Source: Sphingobacteriaceae bacterium
GTDB lineage: Bacteria > Bacteroidota > Bacteroidia > B-17B0 > Aurantibacillaceae
Assembly: GCA_947457335.1 (NCBI GenBank)
Contig: CANGWA010000005.1
Coordinates: forward strand, 1-39,843
Length of the DNA stretch: 39,843 nt
Direction of reading: 5' to 3'
Under the pieces are notes generated by a model that made no database searches, was not told where the DNA came from, and saw nothing but the letters and a program-made list of their open reading frames with translations. Below, piece after piece: positions 12,001 through 20,149 of this stretch (within the stretch, counting starts at the first letter, position 1; every line of letters begins with the position of its first letter). The translations under genes and the position numbers were made by a program.

Positions 12001-15000
12001 TGCAGTTGCAACAATCGTTGGATTCGGATTCACCGACATCACCTGAGTGGCCGTGGCGGTACATCCCGCTACACTCGCTCCCGTCACTGTATAAGTTGTT
12101 GTAATGGTTGGATTAATCGCGATTGACACCGCAACTGTACCACCTGGTTGCCAAGTATAAGAACTCGCACCACTGGCCGTCAATGTGCTACCAACACCAG
12201 GACAAACAACTGAAGGTGTTGCCGTAATCGATAAGCTTGGTAATGGATTCACTGAAACCTGAGCAGTCGCATTGGCTGTACATGAAGCGGCACTACCAAT
12301 TAAGGTATAGGTCGTGGTAATAGTTGGACTAACCACAACGGCTGCTCCTGTCAATCCTCCCGGATTCCATGAATAAGAAGTGGCTCCTGTTCCCGTTAAT
12401 GTGGCACTCGCCCCCGCACAAATAACGGTAGGATTGGCACTAGCACCAACGGTTGGAATGGGGTTCACTACCACTTGAATGGTTTGCGAACCTGAACAGC
12501 CTGCTCCACTGGTACCAACAACTGTGTATACAGTTGTTGCAGCAGGTGAAACTGAAACGTTGGATCCGGTTAGTCCACCTGGATTCCACGCGTAGGAATT
12601 GGCTCCTGTAGCTGTAAGTGAACTACTTGAACCTGCACAAATGGTCGCCGGTGATGCCGCTAAGGTTAATACTGGTACGGGGTTGACTTGAATGGATATT
12701 GTTCCCGCTACTGGCGACACACAACCCGCTGTGCTTGTGCCTGTCACCGAATAGGTAGACGTAATGGTCGGACAAACCACTGGTCCCGCCGGAGAATAAG
12801 TGTAAGATGATGCCCCTGATGGGGTTAATGTGGTACATACACCTGGACAAACGGCTGTAGAGGTGGCTACAATCGTAATGGTTGGGTTTTGGAAAACAGT
12901 GACTGTTTGAGTCGCAGATGCACTACATCCGGCTTGTGTTCCCGAAACGGTATACACCGTGGTGGCTGCAGGTGAAACGGTGACGTTGGCTCCACTTAGT
13001 GCGCCTGGATTCCAAGTGTAAGTTGTGCCACCCAAGGCTGATAATGAAGCGGTTTGACCAACACAAATCGATGATGTGCCCGAAGCGGTGATGGTTGGCA
13101 GTGGTACCACAGTTATTGTAATCGTATTCGTGCCCGAACAACCGGCGCCACTGGCACCTGTAACTGTATAGGTTGTAGTGATGGTAGGATTCACAGTGAC
13201 ATTCGCACCAGTTAAACCGCCTGGATTCCAGGTATAAGCTGTAGCACCCGTCGCACTCATGGTTGCGGCTGAACCAATACACACCGAGGTAGAGGCTGCT
13301 GTCAACACCACTGTAGGGGTTGGGTTAACAATCACACTGATGGTGCCTGCGGCCGTTGAAACGCAACCCGCAGTGCTGGTGCCAGTGATGGAATAGGTGG
13401 TAGTAACTGTAGGACAAACGACTGGACCTGCTGGCGCATAAGTATAGGTTGAAGCACCACTTGGGGTAAGCGTTGAACATACTCCTGGACAAACCGCTGT
13501 AGGACTGGCTACTGCCGTAATGGTTGGGTTTTGGAAGACGGTTACCGTCTGCGTAGCGGAGGCGGTACATCCTGCTTGATTTCCTGTAACTGTATAAACG
13601 GTGGTCGCTGCTGGCGAAACGGTAACGTTCGCTCCACTCAATGCGCCTGGATTCCATGTATAGGTTGATCCGCCTATAGCAGATAAAGAAGCGGTTTGGC
13701 CTACGCAAATCGATGGGGTACCAGAGGCGGTAATGGTTGGCAATGGCACCACAGTGATAGTAATGGTATTCGTGCCCGAACAACCGGCCGCACTAGCGCC
13801 AGTAACGGTATAGGTTGTTGTAACAGTTGGAGATACACTCACGTTAGCACCAGTTAATCCACCAGGATTCCATGTGTAAGCATTCGCACCAGTGGCAGAC
13901 ATGCTAGCGGCTGATCCTATACAAATGGAAGTTGAAGCGGCTGTTAAAACAACTGTTGGCGTTGGATTAACCAACACACTTACAGTCCCCGCTGCTGCAG
14001 AAATACAGCCCGCTGTACTGGTGCCTGTAATGGAATAGGTAGTGGTGATAGTTGGACAAACCACTGGTCCCGCTGGCGCATAAGAATAAGTTGAAGCACC
14101 ACTTGGGGTGAGGGTTGAACATACGCCTGGACAAACAGCTGTAGGACTCGCTACTGCCGTAATGGTTGGATTTTGGAATACAGTTACTGTTCTAGTTGCA
14201 GAGGCTGTACAACCCGCTTGATTGCCTGTGACAGTATAGATAGTAGTGGCTGAAGGCGATACGGTTACGTTCGCTCCACTCAACGCGCCTGGATTCCATG
14301 TATAGGTCGATCCTCCAAGTGCAGATAAAGAAGCGGTTTGGCCAGCACAGATGGTCGACGTCCCTGAAGCCGTAATCGTTGGCAATGGCACAACGGTAAT
14401 CGTAATGGTATTGCTTCCCGAACATCCTGCAGCACTTACTCCTGTTACAGTATAAGTAGTGGTAATGGTCGGTGAAACACTCACGTTGGCTCCAGTTAAT
14501 CCACCTGGATTCCACGTGTAAGCATTCGCTCCGGTGGCAGACATCGTTGCTGCTGAACCAATACAAATAGAATTCGAGGCTGCTGTAAGCACCACGGTTG
14601 GTGTTGGGTTGACAAGGATACTCACCGTGCCTGGCGCTGTAGAAATACAGCCCGCTGTGCTAGTGCCAGTGATGGAATAAGTAGTGGTAACGGTCGGGCA
14701 AACCGCTGGTCCCGCCGGAACATACGTATATGACGCTGCTCCATTAGGTGTAATGGTTGAACAAATACCGGGACAAACAGCGGTAGGACTAGCCACCGCC
14801 GTAATGGTCGGATTTGGGAATACAGTGACAGTTCTTGTGGCGATGGATGTACAACCCGCCTGATCACCCGTTACTGTATATATAGTAGTAGAGGCTGGCG
14901 AAACTGTAACGTTTGCTCCCGTTAAGGCACCTGGATTCCACGTATACGTCGAACCGCCTATTGCCGACAAGGACGCCGTTTGCCCTGCACAAATGGTAGA

Positions 15001-17346
15001 GGTTCCCGAGGCTGTAATGGTCGGTAATGGCACAACTGTTACCGTCACCGTTCCGTTGGACGAGCACGTTCCATTGGATGCTGTTACGGTATAAGGTGTG
15101 GTGGAAGCGGGACTGACAGAAGCTGTCGCTGAATTAATGGCACCAGGATTCCACGTGTATGTCGAACCTCCAGAAGCTACAAGCGAAACGGTACTGCCAA
15201 CACAAATGGATGGCGTCGTTGGACTAATGGTGACTACTGGTACTGGCGCGACTGTTGGACTAATCGTATAAGTCGATCGGCACCCCCCGCCATTGACCGC
15301 AGTGACAGAATAGACGGTGGTAATGGTGGGACTTGCCGCTGCGGTACTTGTATTCACACCCAGTGGCGACCACGTAAATCCAGTCGCTGTAGGCGCATTG
15401 GAGGTTAATATGATGGTGTTACCAGGACATGTAATGGTTGGCGAACTGGTGACCGTTTGTGACGGACCTGGGTCCACCAATACACTCACTGTGGTTTGTC
15501 CCGTACACGTATTGATGGCCCCAATAACGGTGTAGGTGGTTGTTATAGAAGGGGTTAACGAGACCAAGTTGCCCGTAACCAATGGCGTACTCGGATACCA
15601 CGAAAACGTTAATGCACCAGTGGCAATCATGTTGACCGCATTGCCAGCACACACCGAACCGGTGAGGTTGACCGCCACCACGTTGGTTGGCGTAGAGGCT
15701 AAAATCACGTTGGTCGTACTCGTGCCCACACAACCATCCGTTGAGGTTCCAATAGCTGTATACACCGTGGTGGCTGTAATTGAAATGACCGCTGAAGAAC
15801 CAGTCGTATTGGATGGAAGCCAGGTGTAGGAATTGGCACCGTTGACTGTTAATGTCGTATTGCCGCCTACACAAGCAGAACCCGTGGGATTCGATATGAC
15901 TAAGGTTGGAGTTGGACTAACATTTACCTGGACGGTATAAACGCCCGAACAGGTGCCCGTAACGGCCGTCACAGAATAAATCGTGGTAACAGTTGGACTC
16001 ACCACCAACACACTACCAGTGGTCCCCGTGCTCCAAGTATAGTTGTTAGCACCAACAGCAGTAATCGTTGAAGAAGTTACCGAACCGGAGGTACAGATGG
16101 AGGCAGGACTGGCGGTTAAAGTCGAAGGTGGCGCAAAGCGAAGATTAATAATTTTTTGAATAGGTGGATTACAAATACCGGGAGGCGACATGTTGAGGGT
16201 GTAGTTGCCCGCTACAGGAGTTGAAATCGATTGCACCGTAGAGCCAGATATGCCTGAACCAGATGGCCCAAACCACTGTCGTGGCGATAAAGCTGATGGG
16301 GCTGTTAACGTGGCGGTCGTCGCACATTGCACTTGGGGACTGACCGTCGTGCCCAGCATGGAAAGGGTTTGCGTGTTATTGACAATAAGGTCCATCGTGC
16401 CGCAATTGGAGTCAAAATAAGCATATCCGTAGTGCCCTGTGAGCGAACAGTGTGCAACATAAGCCTCTATGGTCACATTCTGACCTATGTAAGAGGTCAA
16501 GTCAATTGAAAACCTTTGCCAGCCATTACTTGCGAGAATGGTACCAAATGCATAAGTGGTCCACGTGGTAGCACCAATGCCCGCACATCCACCAAATCCA
16601 GATGAAGGGGCCACAATGGAAAAGTTAGGACAGGCCTGAAGGGTGCCTGTAAAGTTCCTTACACGAACAGCCATGTAAGGTGTTTGTTGACACGAGTGAC
16701 CACCCGCATCTTGCATCACCGCGTAATAAGCGAAATCATACAAGTAGTTGGTTGCCGTAACACTGAATGTTTGTTGAACACGCACTGCTGCTGCCGTTCC
16801 TGTCGTAGTGTTGTTAACGCGCAAAACTTTGGAACCACTGAAGGGAGAATTCGGAATCGTTCCAACCACCGGATCAGTGAATGGTGTCGTCATAATCGAC
16901 GTCTGTGACGCTGTCGGTGTTTGCGTAAAGGTGGGATACGTTTGAGAGTTGGCATTCGTACCAACCGTCACCGTCCACCCATTTAACGTGCCCGACTCAA
17001 ACCCCTCGTTCACACAGGGAGCAGCATTGACAACATTCAATCCACCAAGGGATTTGCCGTTGGCTAAAATGTTCCCAATTGGAGCAAACGAGGACTGCGG
17101 GAAGGCTTGTTCGCCCGCTATCAGTCCATATTTATCGTTGATGAAATTGCGTTTTTGCGTTTCCATCACTTGCTTGAACAGATTGCCGTACAAGCCTTCT
17201 GCCGTAAGCTGAGCGCCTACAAGCGTTTGATTAAAACCATTTAGCGAATCGCCATAAAAAATCTGCCCCACTGCTTGTTGTGAAAACAACCGTGTGGACA
17301 TCAAAAAAATAGCAACAAGAACTGGCAGAATAGATTTGCCCTTCAT
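6082..17346 (-). CDS. Giant Ig-like repeat surface adhesin, T9SS type B sorted (SprB-like)
   Basis: The protein is about 3754 aa. I start it at ATG 17346 (MKGKSILPVLVAIF), which gives a clean signal peptide; an in-frame ATG at 17370 adds only eight residues. After a roughly 400-aa N-terminal region with a jelly-roll or MAM-like segment, about 37 Ig-like units of about 71 aa follow. Each has a core of the form YTWnPG..tG....VsPt.TT.YTVtG....GC and usually two Cys. Two related units (WNGPAGY, WYGPSSF) come next, then DUF11-type repeats (about 3330-3640). The end is a gliding-motility-associated C-terminal domain (FIPQGFSPDGDGVNDLF, YNRWGNKVF), the T9SS type B signal. It is a predicted cell-surface filament or adhesin, first gene of an operon with sprF and the OmpA/TPR gene. 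The ligand is unknown. Confidence 0.9.
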   Translation of the reverse strand: MKGKSILPVLVAIFLMSTRLFSQQAVGQIFYGDSLNGFNQTLVGAQLTAEGLYGNLFKQVMETQKRNFINDKYGLIAGEQAFPQSSFAPIGNILANGKSLGGLNVVNAAPCVNEGFESGTLNGWTVTVGTNANSQTYPTFTQTPTASQTSIMTTPFTDPVVGTIPNSPFSGSKVLRVNNTTTGTAAAVRVQQTFSVTATNYLYDFAYYAVMQDAGGHSCQQTPYMAVRVRNFTGTLQACPNFSIVAPSSGFGGCAGIGATTWTTYAFGTILASNGWQRFSIDLTSYIGQNVTIEAYVAHCSLTGHYGYAYFDSNCGTMDLIVNNTQTLSMLGTTVSPQVQCATTATLTAPSALSPRQWFGPSGSGISGSTVQSISTPVAGNYTLNMSPPGICNPPIQKIINLRFAPPSTLTASPASICTSGSVTSSTITAVGANNYTWSTGTTGSVLVVSPTVTTIYSVTAVTGTCSGVYTVQVNVSPTPTLVISNPTGSACVGGNTTLTVNGANSYTWLPSNTTGSSAVISITATTVYTAIGTSTDGCVGTSTTNVILASTPTNVVAVNLTGSVCAGNAVNMIATGALTFSWYPSTPLVTGNLVSLTPSITTTYTVIGAINTCTGQTTVSVLVDPGPSQTVTSSPTITCPGNTIILTSNAPTATGFTWSPLGVNTSTAAASPTITTVYSVTAVNGGGCRSTYTISPTVAPVPVVTISPTTPSICVGSTVSLVASGGSTYTWNPGAINSATASVSPASTTPYTVTASNGTCSSNGTVTVTVVPLPTITASGTSTICAGQTASLSAIGGSTYTWNPGALTGANVTVSPASTTIYTVTGDQAGCTSIATRTVTVFPNPTITAVASPTAVCPGICSTITPNGAASYTYVPAGPAVCPTVTTTYSITGTSTAGCISTAPGTVSILVNPTPTVVLTAASNSICIGSAATMSATGANAYTWNPGGLTGANVSVSPTITTTYTVTGVSAAGCSGSNTITITVVPLPTITASGTSTICAGQTASLSALGGSTYTWNPGALSGANVTVSPSATTIYTVTGNQAGCTASATRTVTVFQNPTITAVASPTAVCPGVCSTLTPSGASTYSYAPAGPVVCPTITTTYSITGTSTAGCISAAAGTVSVLVNPTPTVVLTAASTSICIGSAASMSATGANAYTWNPGGLTGANVSVSPTVTTTYTVTGASAAGCSGTNTITITVVPLPTITASGTPSICVGQTASLSAIGGSTYTWNPGALSGANVTVSPAATTVYTVTGNQAGCTASATQTVTVFQNPTITAVASPTAVCPGVCSTLTPSGASTYTYAPAGPVVCPTVTTTYSITGTSTAGCVSTAAGTISVIVNPTPTVVLTAASTSVCIGSAATMSATGATAYTWNPGGLTGANVTVNPTITTTYTVTGASGAGCSGTNTITITVVPLPTITASGTSSICVGQTASLSALGGTTYTWNPGALSGANVTVSPAATTVYTVSGTQAGCSASATQTVTVFQNPTITIVATSTAVCPGVCTTLTPSGASSYTYSPAGPVVCPTITSTYSVTGTSTAGCVSPVAGTISIQVNPVPVLTLAASPATICAGSSSSLTATGANSYAWNPGGLTGSNVSVSPAATTVYTVVGTSGAGCSGSQTIQVVVNPIPTVGASANPTVICAGASATLTGTGATSYSWNPGGLTGAAVVVSPTITTTYTLIGSAASCTANATAQVSVNPLPSLSITATPSVVCPGVGSTLTASGASSYTWQPGGTVAVSIAINPTITTTYTVTGASVAGCTATATQVMSVNPNPTIVATAASPTACTGATLNLTASGGNTYTWTPGPLTGSQVAVTINNTTTFTVTSTSSLGCTGQNTVTVTAVPLPTVSATTSSATICLGNCATLTANGASTYTWLPMASTGVTAAVCPTINSTYTVVGLSAAGCPGATVVSVNVTNGPTITAAASPTAICAGGSAVLSANGSSGSYTWNPGALTGATVAVTPTSTTLYTVTGTNALGCPGTETVNLVVNPIPVLTITPASSSICAFSSTTLTASGATNYTWNPGGTTGSVITAGPSSTTTYTILGASAAGCTAQANANLTVVPVPTLATIASPTAVCIGNSSTLSATGASSYTWSTGGTGSAVVVTPTVTTVYTVTGANGTCPSAGTVQVVVNPLPTLSAASNPTAVCPGSAANLTVSGAQTYSWSTGATGTLISVSPTVTTNYIVTGTNVNGCVNSFTVNVPVIPAPVMTLSSLPAIYCVGSTATLSASGGNTYTWNPGALTGANVTVSPAATTVYTVTGASAAGCTSTAQFTLTVLPIPTVVAVANPTAICPGFASTLSANGASTYSWSTGGSGSTIAVTPTLTSTYTVLATAANGCTGSSTVAVSVNTVPVLAATATPTSICQGGTATLSVGGATSYTWQPGNLSGATQVVSPTVTTNYTISGVNPAGCITTTVLSLPVLTTPTVTASSNPTVICAGDVATLTANGATNYTWQPGGLTGTSVTVSPTANIQYTVTGSNGACSALASVNVSVNPIPTLVVSGTPTNICAGSSVTLTASGAGSFTWQPGALTASQVVVNPTVSTTYTAFGSNGTCTTPSTLAITVNSVPVIVPAISNTLVCSGFSSTVSLTGATNYTWQPGSLSGSLQVLAPSSTTSYTITGDNVTGCNGTTVITLSVNPTPTLSASALSATVCQGFTTALSAGGANTYTWNPGNVTGSLVVVTVTANTTYTVTGDLNGCANSATVAIQSIALPTVQAAANPSVLCPGDITTVTATGAQTYTWLPNVTIGATFTDQPSASIVYTVVGLAASGCPNFTTVAVTVVPPPTVAVVANPTAICVGGTATLTASGATTYTWLPGSATGSNNAVSPTATSVYTVNGQSGSCVASATISLVVNPLPTVTATLSANSVPCAGNTITLTASGANTYTWMPGTLTGSNVTDTPTTNTSYTVSGDDANGCQNIAVLNVTVNPLPVVLAVASPTAICETNTVALSGSGASTYTWNPGSQTGASITETPAVTTTYTLSGTDANGCVGNGTVSVIVYPNPTVVVAPNNATICEGTSTTLTATGASNYNWSPGGLTGAVNVVSPTVTTNYTVVGDNGGICTNTYTLDVVVNPMPANVTATVSGTISCAVPSVQLTGATTETNAVFLWNGPAGYTSSLSNPTVTAFGIYTLVVTNSLTGCAAIVTVNVPTDNSIPSLTTSVSGSITCAVPEVTLNAANTTTNPGYQWYGPSSFTSTSQTFTVNTPGTYTVYLTDLTSLCKDSAVISVNIHTNVVVTASITVATCSNGISLNNGTIELYNYIAGDRYDLVVGVSYTGSATYTSATQIPTTGIVTSNLANPTTTTPYTLRIFDAEGCIKDTTLILKPTDCTPRVLGIAKAVSTATLNTDGTYNVMYAVVVANTDADTLKAVALVENLANTFPAPSNYALVGSPIKKGTGGLVLMSGFDGSSQSQLTNPLTSKMAPGTKDTITFTLRVMTNGVFGPFKNTVIGTAATRYNVVVRDSSQNGLNPDPDTDNNPNNNSAPTVITFTPYTNFGITKLGVATTTDYVNYDVTYTLTVHNLGNDTLRNVTLNDSLPAVIKAPATYTVKTAPFATGNLIANPAYNGKTVTSLLLAGSKVSPKSTSSVVFTVSVMADTVSVLVNSARGTANTTLTDISSSNTNPDDDNDLNCNETLDNMPTVVLLTKPVNTPTLFIPQGFSPDGDGVNDLFTIKGAPQNSEMNIVIYNRWGNKVFQHENYNNSWDGRPNVAGTFGKEILPSGTYYYILQIKGETNRTITGFIVLEH
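8100..16130 (-). repeat. Array of about 37 Ig-like repeat units in the adhesin gene
   Basis: Translating this stretch gives about 37 tandem units, each about 214-217 nt (about 71-72 aa). I counted them by their single Y-x-W or Y-x-Y core motif. Most units carry one Cys near the start (ICxG or VCxG) and one near the end (AGC), suggesting an intradomain disulfide. The flanking units are diverged, while those between about 12450 and 15020 are much more alike. Confidence 0.85.
12449..15016 (-). repeat. 642-bp (214-aa) higher-order tandem repeat, four copies
   Basis: Three Ig units together form a super-repeat. Equivalent motifs (ATGGTTGG and its variants) fall at 12449, 13091, 13733, 14375 and 15017, exactly 642 bp apart each time. 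In coding order each copy contains a unit with ITASGTS.IC.GQTASLSA, a Cys-rich unit with CPGVC and PVVCPT, and a unit with TAAS.SICIGSAA. The copy at 12449-13090 is the most diverged. The exact spacing shows expansion by in-frame tandem duplication without later indels. Confidence 0.85.
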
Positions 17347-17370
17347 ATAATTTACTGTTAGAAAAGTCAA

Positions 17371-17618
17371 TAAATTTAGCCAAAATTTTTAAACAGATGT
17401 ATAACAAAAGAGGGAAGTAAACCTGCACTAAACCGCAATTGACTGTATATCATGTTATTAGGTAGCTTATTTGAGGTGAACGACATGTTTCAGGTGATTG
17501 AATGGCTCTTTGAAATTTTGCTGCCTTTTTGGTCAAAATTTCGCCCAATTTTGCCCGTTTAAAACCTTTGAAATTTTAATTGCATGAACATCCGTTGCAG
17601 TTCCTAAATTTGGATAAG
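17371..17618. promoter_or_regulatory. Divergent intergenic region between the adhesin operon and mutL
   Basis: This AT-rich stretch must hold the promoters of both the adhesin operon (leftward) and mutL (rightward). I found no exact TAnnTTTG box. It contains a 9-bp inverted repeat GAAATTTTG (17512-17520) / CAAAATTTC (17534-17542) with a 13-nt spacer, and a third GAAATTTT at 17570-17577. These could be protein-binding half-sites. Confidence 0.4.
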
Positions 17619-19415
17619 ATGAGTGAAGGAAAAATTGCCTTATTACCCGACCACGTTGCCAATCAAATTGCGGCTGGGGAAGTTGTTCAAAGGCCCGCTA
17701 GTGTTGTTAAAGAGCTGATAGAGAATGCAATAGATGCTGGCGCCACCCGAGTTACCCTCATCATCAAAGATGCTGGAAAAACCTTACTTCAAGTCAACGA
17801 CAATGGTTATGGGATGAACCCCTTCGATGCCCGTTTGTGTTTTGAGCGTCACGCCACCTCCAAAATTACGAATGCCGATGATTTGTTTCGCCTCGCAACA
17901 AAGGGGTTTCGCGGCGAAGCACTCGCCTCCATTGCTGCCGTAGCACAAGTTGAATTGCGCACCAAACGGGCAGAAGATGCTGTTGGGCAAAAAGTAGTGA
18001 TTGAAGGAGGCAAATTCATTGTGCAAGAAGAATGTCAAAGTCCAACCGGTACCTCGCTCATCATCAAAAACTTATTCTTCAATATTCCCGCCCGAAGAAA
18101 CTTTCTGAAGAACGATCAAGTAGAACAAAAACACATTCTCGAAGAAGTAGAGCGGATTGCCATTCCCCACACCAACGTACACTTCGTGGTCAATAGCAAT
18201 GGCAACGAACTGCTCAACCTACCTGCTGGCAACCTCATGCAACGCCTGAAATCACTCCTGGGCAGTTACATCCAAAAAGAACTGGTACCTGTTGAGGAAA
18301 CAACGCCCTATGTGAAAATTTCGGGATACGTTAGTTTACCAGAATTCACCATCAAACAGCGAAAAGAGCAATTTCTCTTCGTCAACAACCGCTACATTCG
18401 CAGTGCATTTCTCAATCATGCTATTTACGAGGGCTACAAAGATTTAATCGGCCCTCAATCCCACCCCCGTTTCTTTATTTTTCTTGAACTCCAACCGTCC
18501 GAAATCGACATCAACATTCACCCCACTAAAACGGAAGTGAAATTTACCGACGATAAAACGGTTTACATGCTGCTCAGTAGCGCTATCAAAAGGGCTCTCG
18601 GAAAAGCCAATGCTTCGCCCTCTCTCAATTTCGAAAACGAAATGAGTTTTGCAGCGCCCTCTCTTTCCGCCATGCCAAAAGCGCCAACCATTGGCTATAA
18701 TCCTGCTTACAACCCCTTCTCCAATCCCGCTCCACTCGAAAACAAATCCAACAAAGCGAATTGGGAAAACCTATTCGATGGTTTTCAAAACAAACAAGAC
18801 TCTACCGAAAACCTTCAACAAGAATTAACAGCAATCAAAAGTGAAACGGTTGATTTTACACCCATTCAACTGAACCAAAAGTACATTGTGGCCATCTGGC
18901 AACAAAACGTGTTAATTGTGGATCAACAAAGGGCCCACGAAAGGGTCCTCTACGAGCATTACCTGAACAGCAACCTGCTACACCCTGTTGCCTCTCAACA
19001 AAAATTATTCCCTGATCAGATAGAACTAAGTGTGAATGACTTTACGCTTGTGAAAGATCTAATTCCTGAATTAAAAACCCTCGGATTCGACCTGGATATT
19101 TTTGGAAAAAACAGCATCGTTGTAAACGGTGCACCGACAGACATGGAGGATTTCAATATTCCCGAAATTCTTGAAGGCATACTCGAAACATTCCGCCTCA
19201 ACACCATCGATGCAAAAGTTGAGAAACACGATAACCTCAGCCGTGCCATTGCTAAAAACACATGTATCCGGTATGGCAAATCACTCGATACTACAGAAAT
19301 GAAGGCGCTCATACAAAGTTTATTCGCTTGCGAAAATCCACTTTACACCGCCAATGGCAAGTACGTCATGATGACTGTTGAAAATTCCGAAATTGAAAAA
19401 TTCTTTCGCAAATGA
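17619..19415 (+). CDS. mutL: DNA mismatch repair protein MutL
   Basis: The protein is 598 aa from the ATG at 17619 (MSEGKIALLPDHVANQIAAGEVVQRPAS in two conserved blocks), the normal MutL N-terminus. A TTG at 17580 in frame would add 13 unconserved residues and is rejected. The GHKL ATPase motifs are intact: ELIENAIDAGAT, DNGYGM, ATSKI, GFRGEALASI and NIPARRNFLK. The C-terminal dimerisation domain is present. The endonuclease signature is altered: where DQHAxxExxxxE is expected the protein has DQQRAHERVLYE, and the CPHGRP-type motif reads as CENPLYTANGK. MutL couples MutS mismatch recognition to strand removal. It is the first gene of a cluster with two rhomboid genes; its stop overlaps the next start as ATGA. 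Confidence 0.95.
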   Translation: MSEGKIALLPDHVANQIAAGEVVQRPASVVKELIENAIDAGATRVTLIIKDAGKTLLQVNDNGYGMNPFDARLCFERHATSKITNADDLFRLATKGFRGEALASIAAVAQVELRTKRAEDAVGQKVVIEGGKFIVQEECQSPTGTSLIIKNLFFNIPARRNFLKNDQVEQKHILEEVERIAIPHTNVHFVVNSNGNELLNLPAGNLMQRLKSLLGSYIQKELVPVEETTPYVKISGYVSLPEFTIKQRKEQFLFVNNRYIRSAFLNHAIYEGYKDLIGPQSHPRFFIFLELQPSEIDINIHPTKTEVKFTDDKTVYMLLSSAIKRALGKANASPSLNFENEMSFAAPSLSAMPKAPTIGYNPAYNPFSNPAPLENKSNKANWENLFDGFQNKQDSTENLQQELTAIKSETVDFTPIQLNQKYIVAIWQQNVLIVDQQRAHERVLYEHYLNSNLLHPVASQQKLFPDQIELSVNDFTLVKDLIPELKTLGFDLDIFGKNSIVVNGAPTDMEDFNIPEILEGILETFRLNTIDAKVEKHDNLSRAIAKNTCIRYGKSLDTTEMKALIQSLFACENPLYTANGKYVMMTVENSEIEKFFRK

Positions 19416-20128
19416 ATGATTATAATTCCCAATACCGCCCGGGTGGTTTCGGCTACCTGCCCGTAGTGACCAAGAACATCATCATTATCAATGTTCTCCT
19501 CTACATCGCTACCTTGGTACTGCACGCAAGGGGCATCGACCTTGTTGCTTACCTTGGTTTGCACCACCACTTGGCCACAGACTTCCGTCCCCATCAATTC
19601 ATTACCTACATCTTCATGCACGGTAGTTTCACCCACTTGGCCTTTAACATGTTTGGCGTGTATATTTTCGGACAAGTGTTGGAACAGGTATGGGGACCGA
19701 AACGGTACCTTAATTTTTACATTTTAACAGGACTCGGGGCTGCTCTTGCACAATACTTTATCCTCAATTACCAAGTGGGTGAAATGCGCGACCTTGCCGC
19801 ACTCAACAACCCAGGGAGTTCTATTGCCGCTATAGATGACATGCTAGGGATGGTGCTCAATAATCACGTAATTATCGGGGCTTCGGGTTCCTTGTTCGGC
19901 TTGCTCGGCGCATTTGGCATGCTGTTCCCTAACCGATACATCTACCTCTACTTCATGATTCCCGTGAAAGCCAAATGGATGGTCACTTTCTATGGTTTGG
20001 CAGAATTGTATTCGGCTATCCAAAACAATCCTGAAGACCAAGTGGGACACTTAGCGCACATTGGGGGATTAATTGTGGGCATGCTTATTGTGTTAATTTG
20101 GCGACGCGATAGAAAACAATTTTACTAA
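19412..20128 (+). CDS. Rhomboid family intramembrane serine protease (first of a pair)
   Basis: This 238-aa polytopic membrane protein has the rhomboid catalytic Ser158 in GASG and His216 in GHLAHIGG. The HG..H segment at 70-75 (MHGSFTHLAFNM), next to the active site in rhomboids, is also present. An insertion of about 25 polar residues (121-147) sits before the catalytic Ser helix, between membrane segments. The start codon overlaps the mutL stop by 4 nt, so the genes are probably translationally coupled. Rhomboids cleave membrane-anchored substrates within the bilayer; the substrate here is unknown, and no functional link to mismatch repair is implied beyond shared transcription. Confidence 0.92.
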   Translation: MNDYNSQYRPGGFGYLPVVTKNIIIINVLLYIATLVLHARGIDLVAYLGLHHHLATDFRPHQFITYIFMHGSFTHLAFNMFGVYIFGQVLEQVWGPKRYLNFYILTGLGAALAQYFILNYQVGEMRDLAALNNPGSSIAAIDDMLGMVLNNHVIIGASGSLFGLLGAFGMLFPNRYIYLYFMIPVKAKWMVTFYGLAELYSAIQNNPEDQVGHLAHIGGLIVGMLIVLIWRRDRKQFY

Positions 20129-20149
20129 TTAGCCGTTCATCCCTTTACA

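Noticed and set aside
17580-17618. TTG start giving MutL 13 extra residues
   Set aside because: The ATG at 17619 gives the standard MutL N-terminus, and the added residues are not MutL-like.
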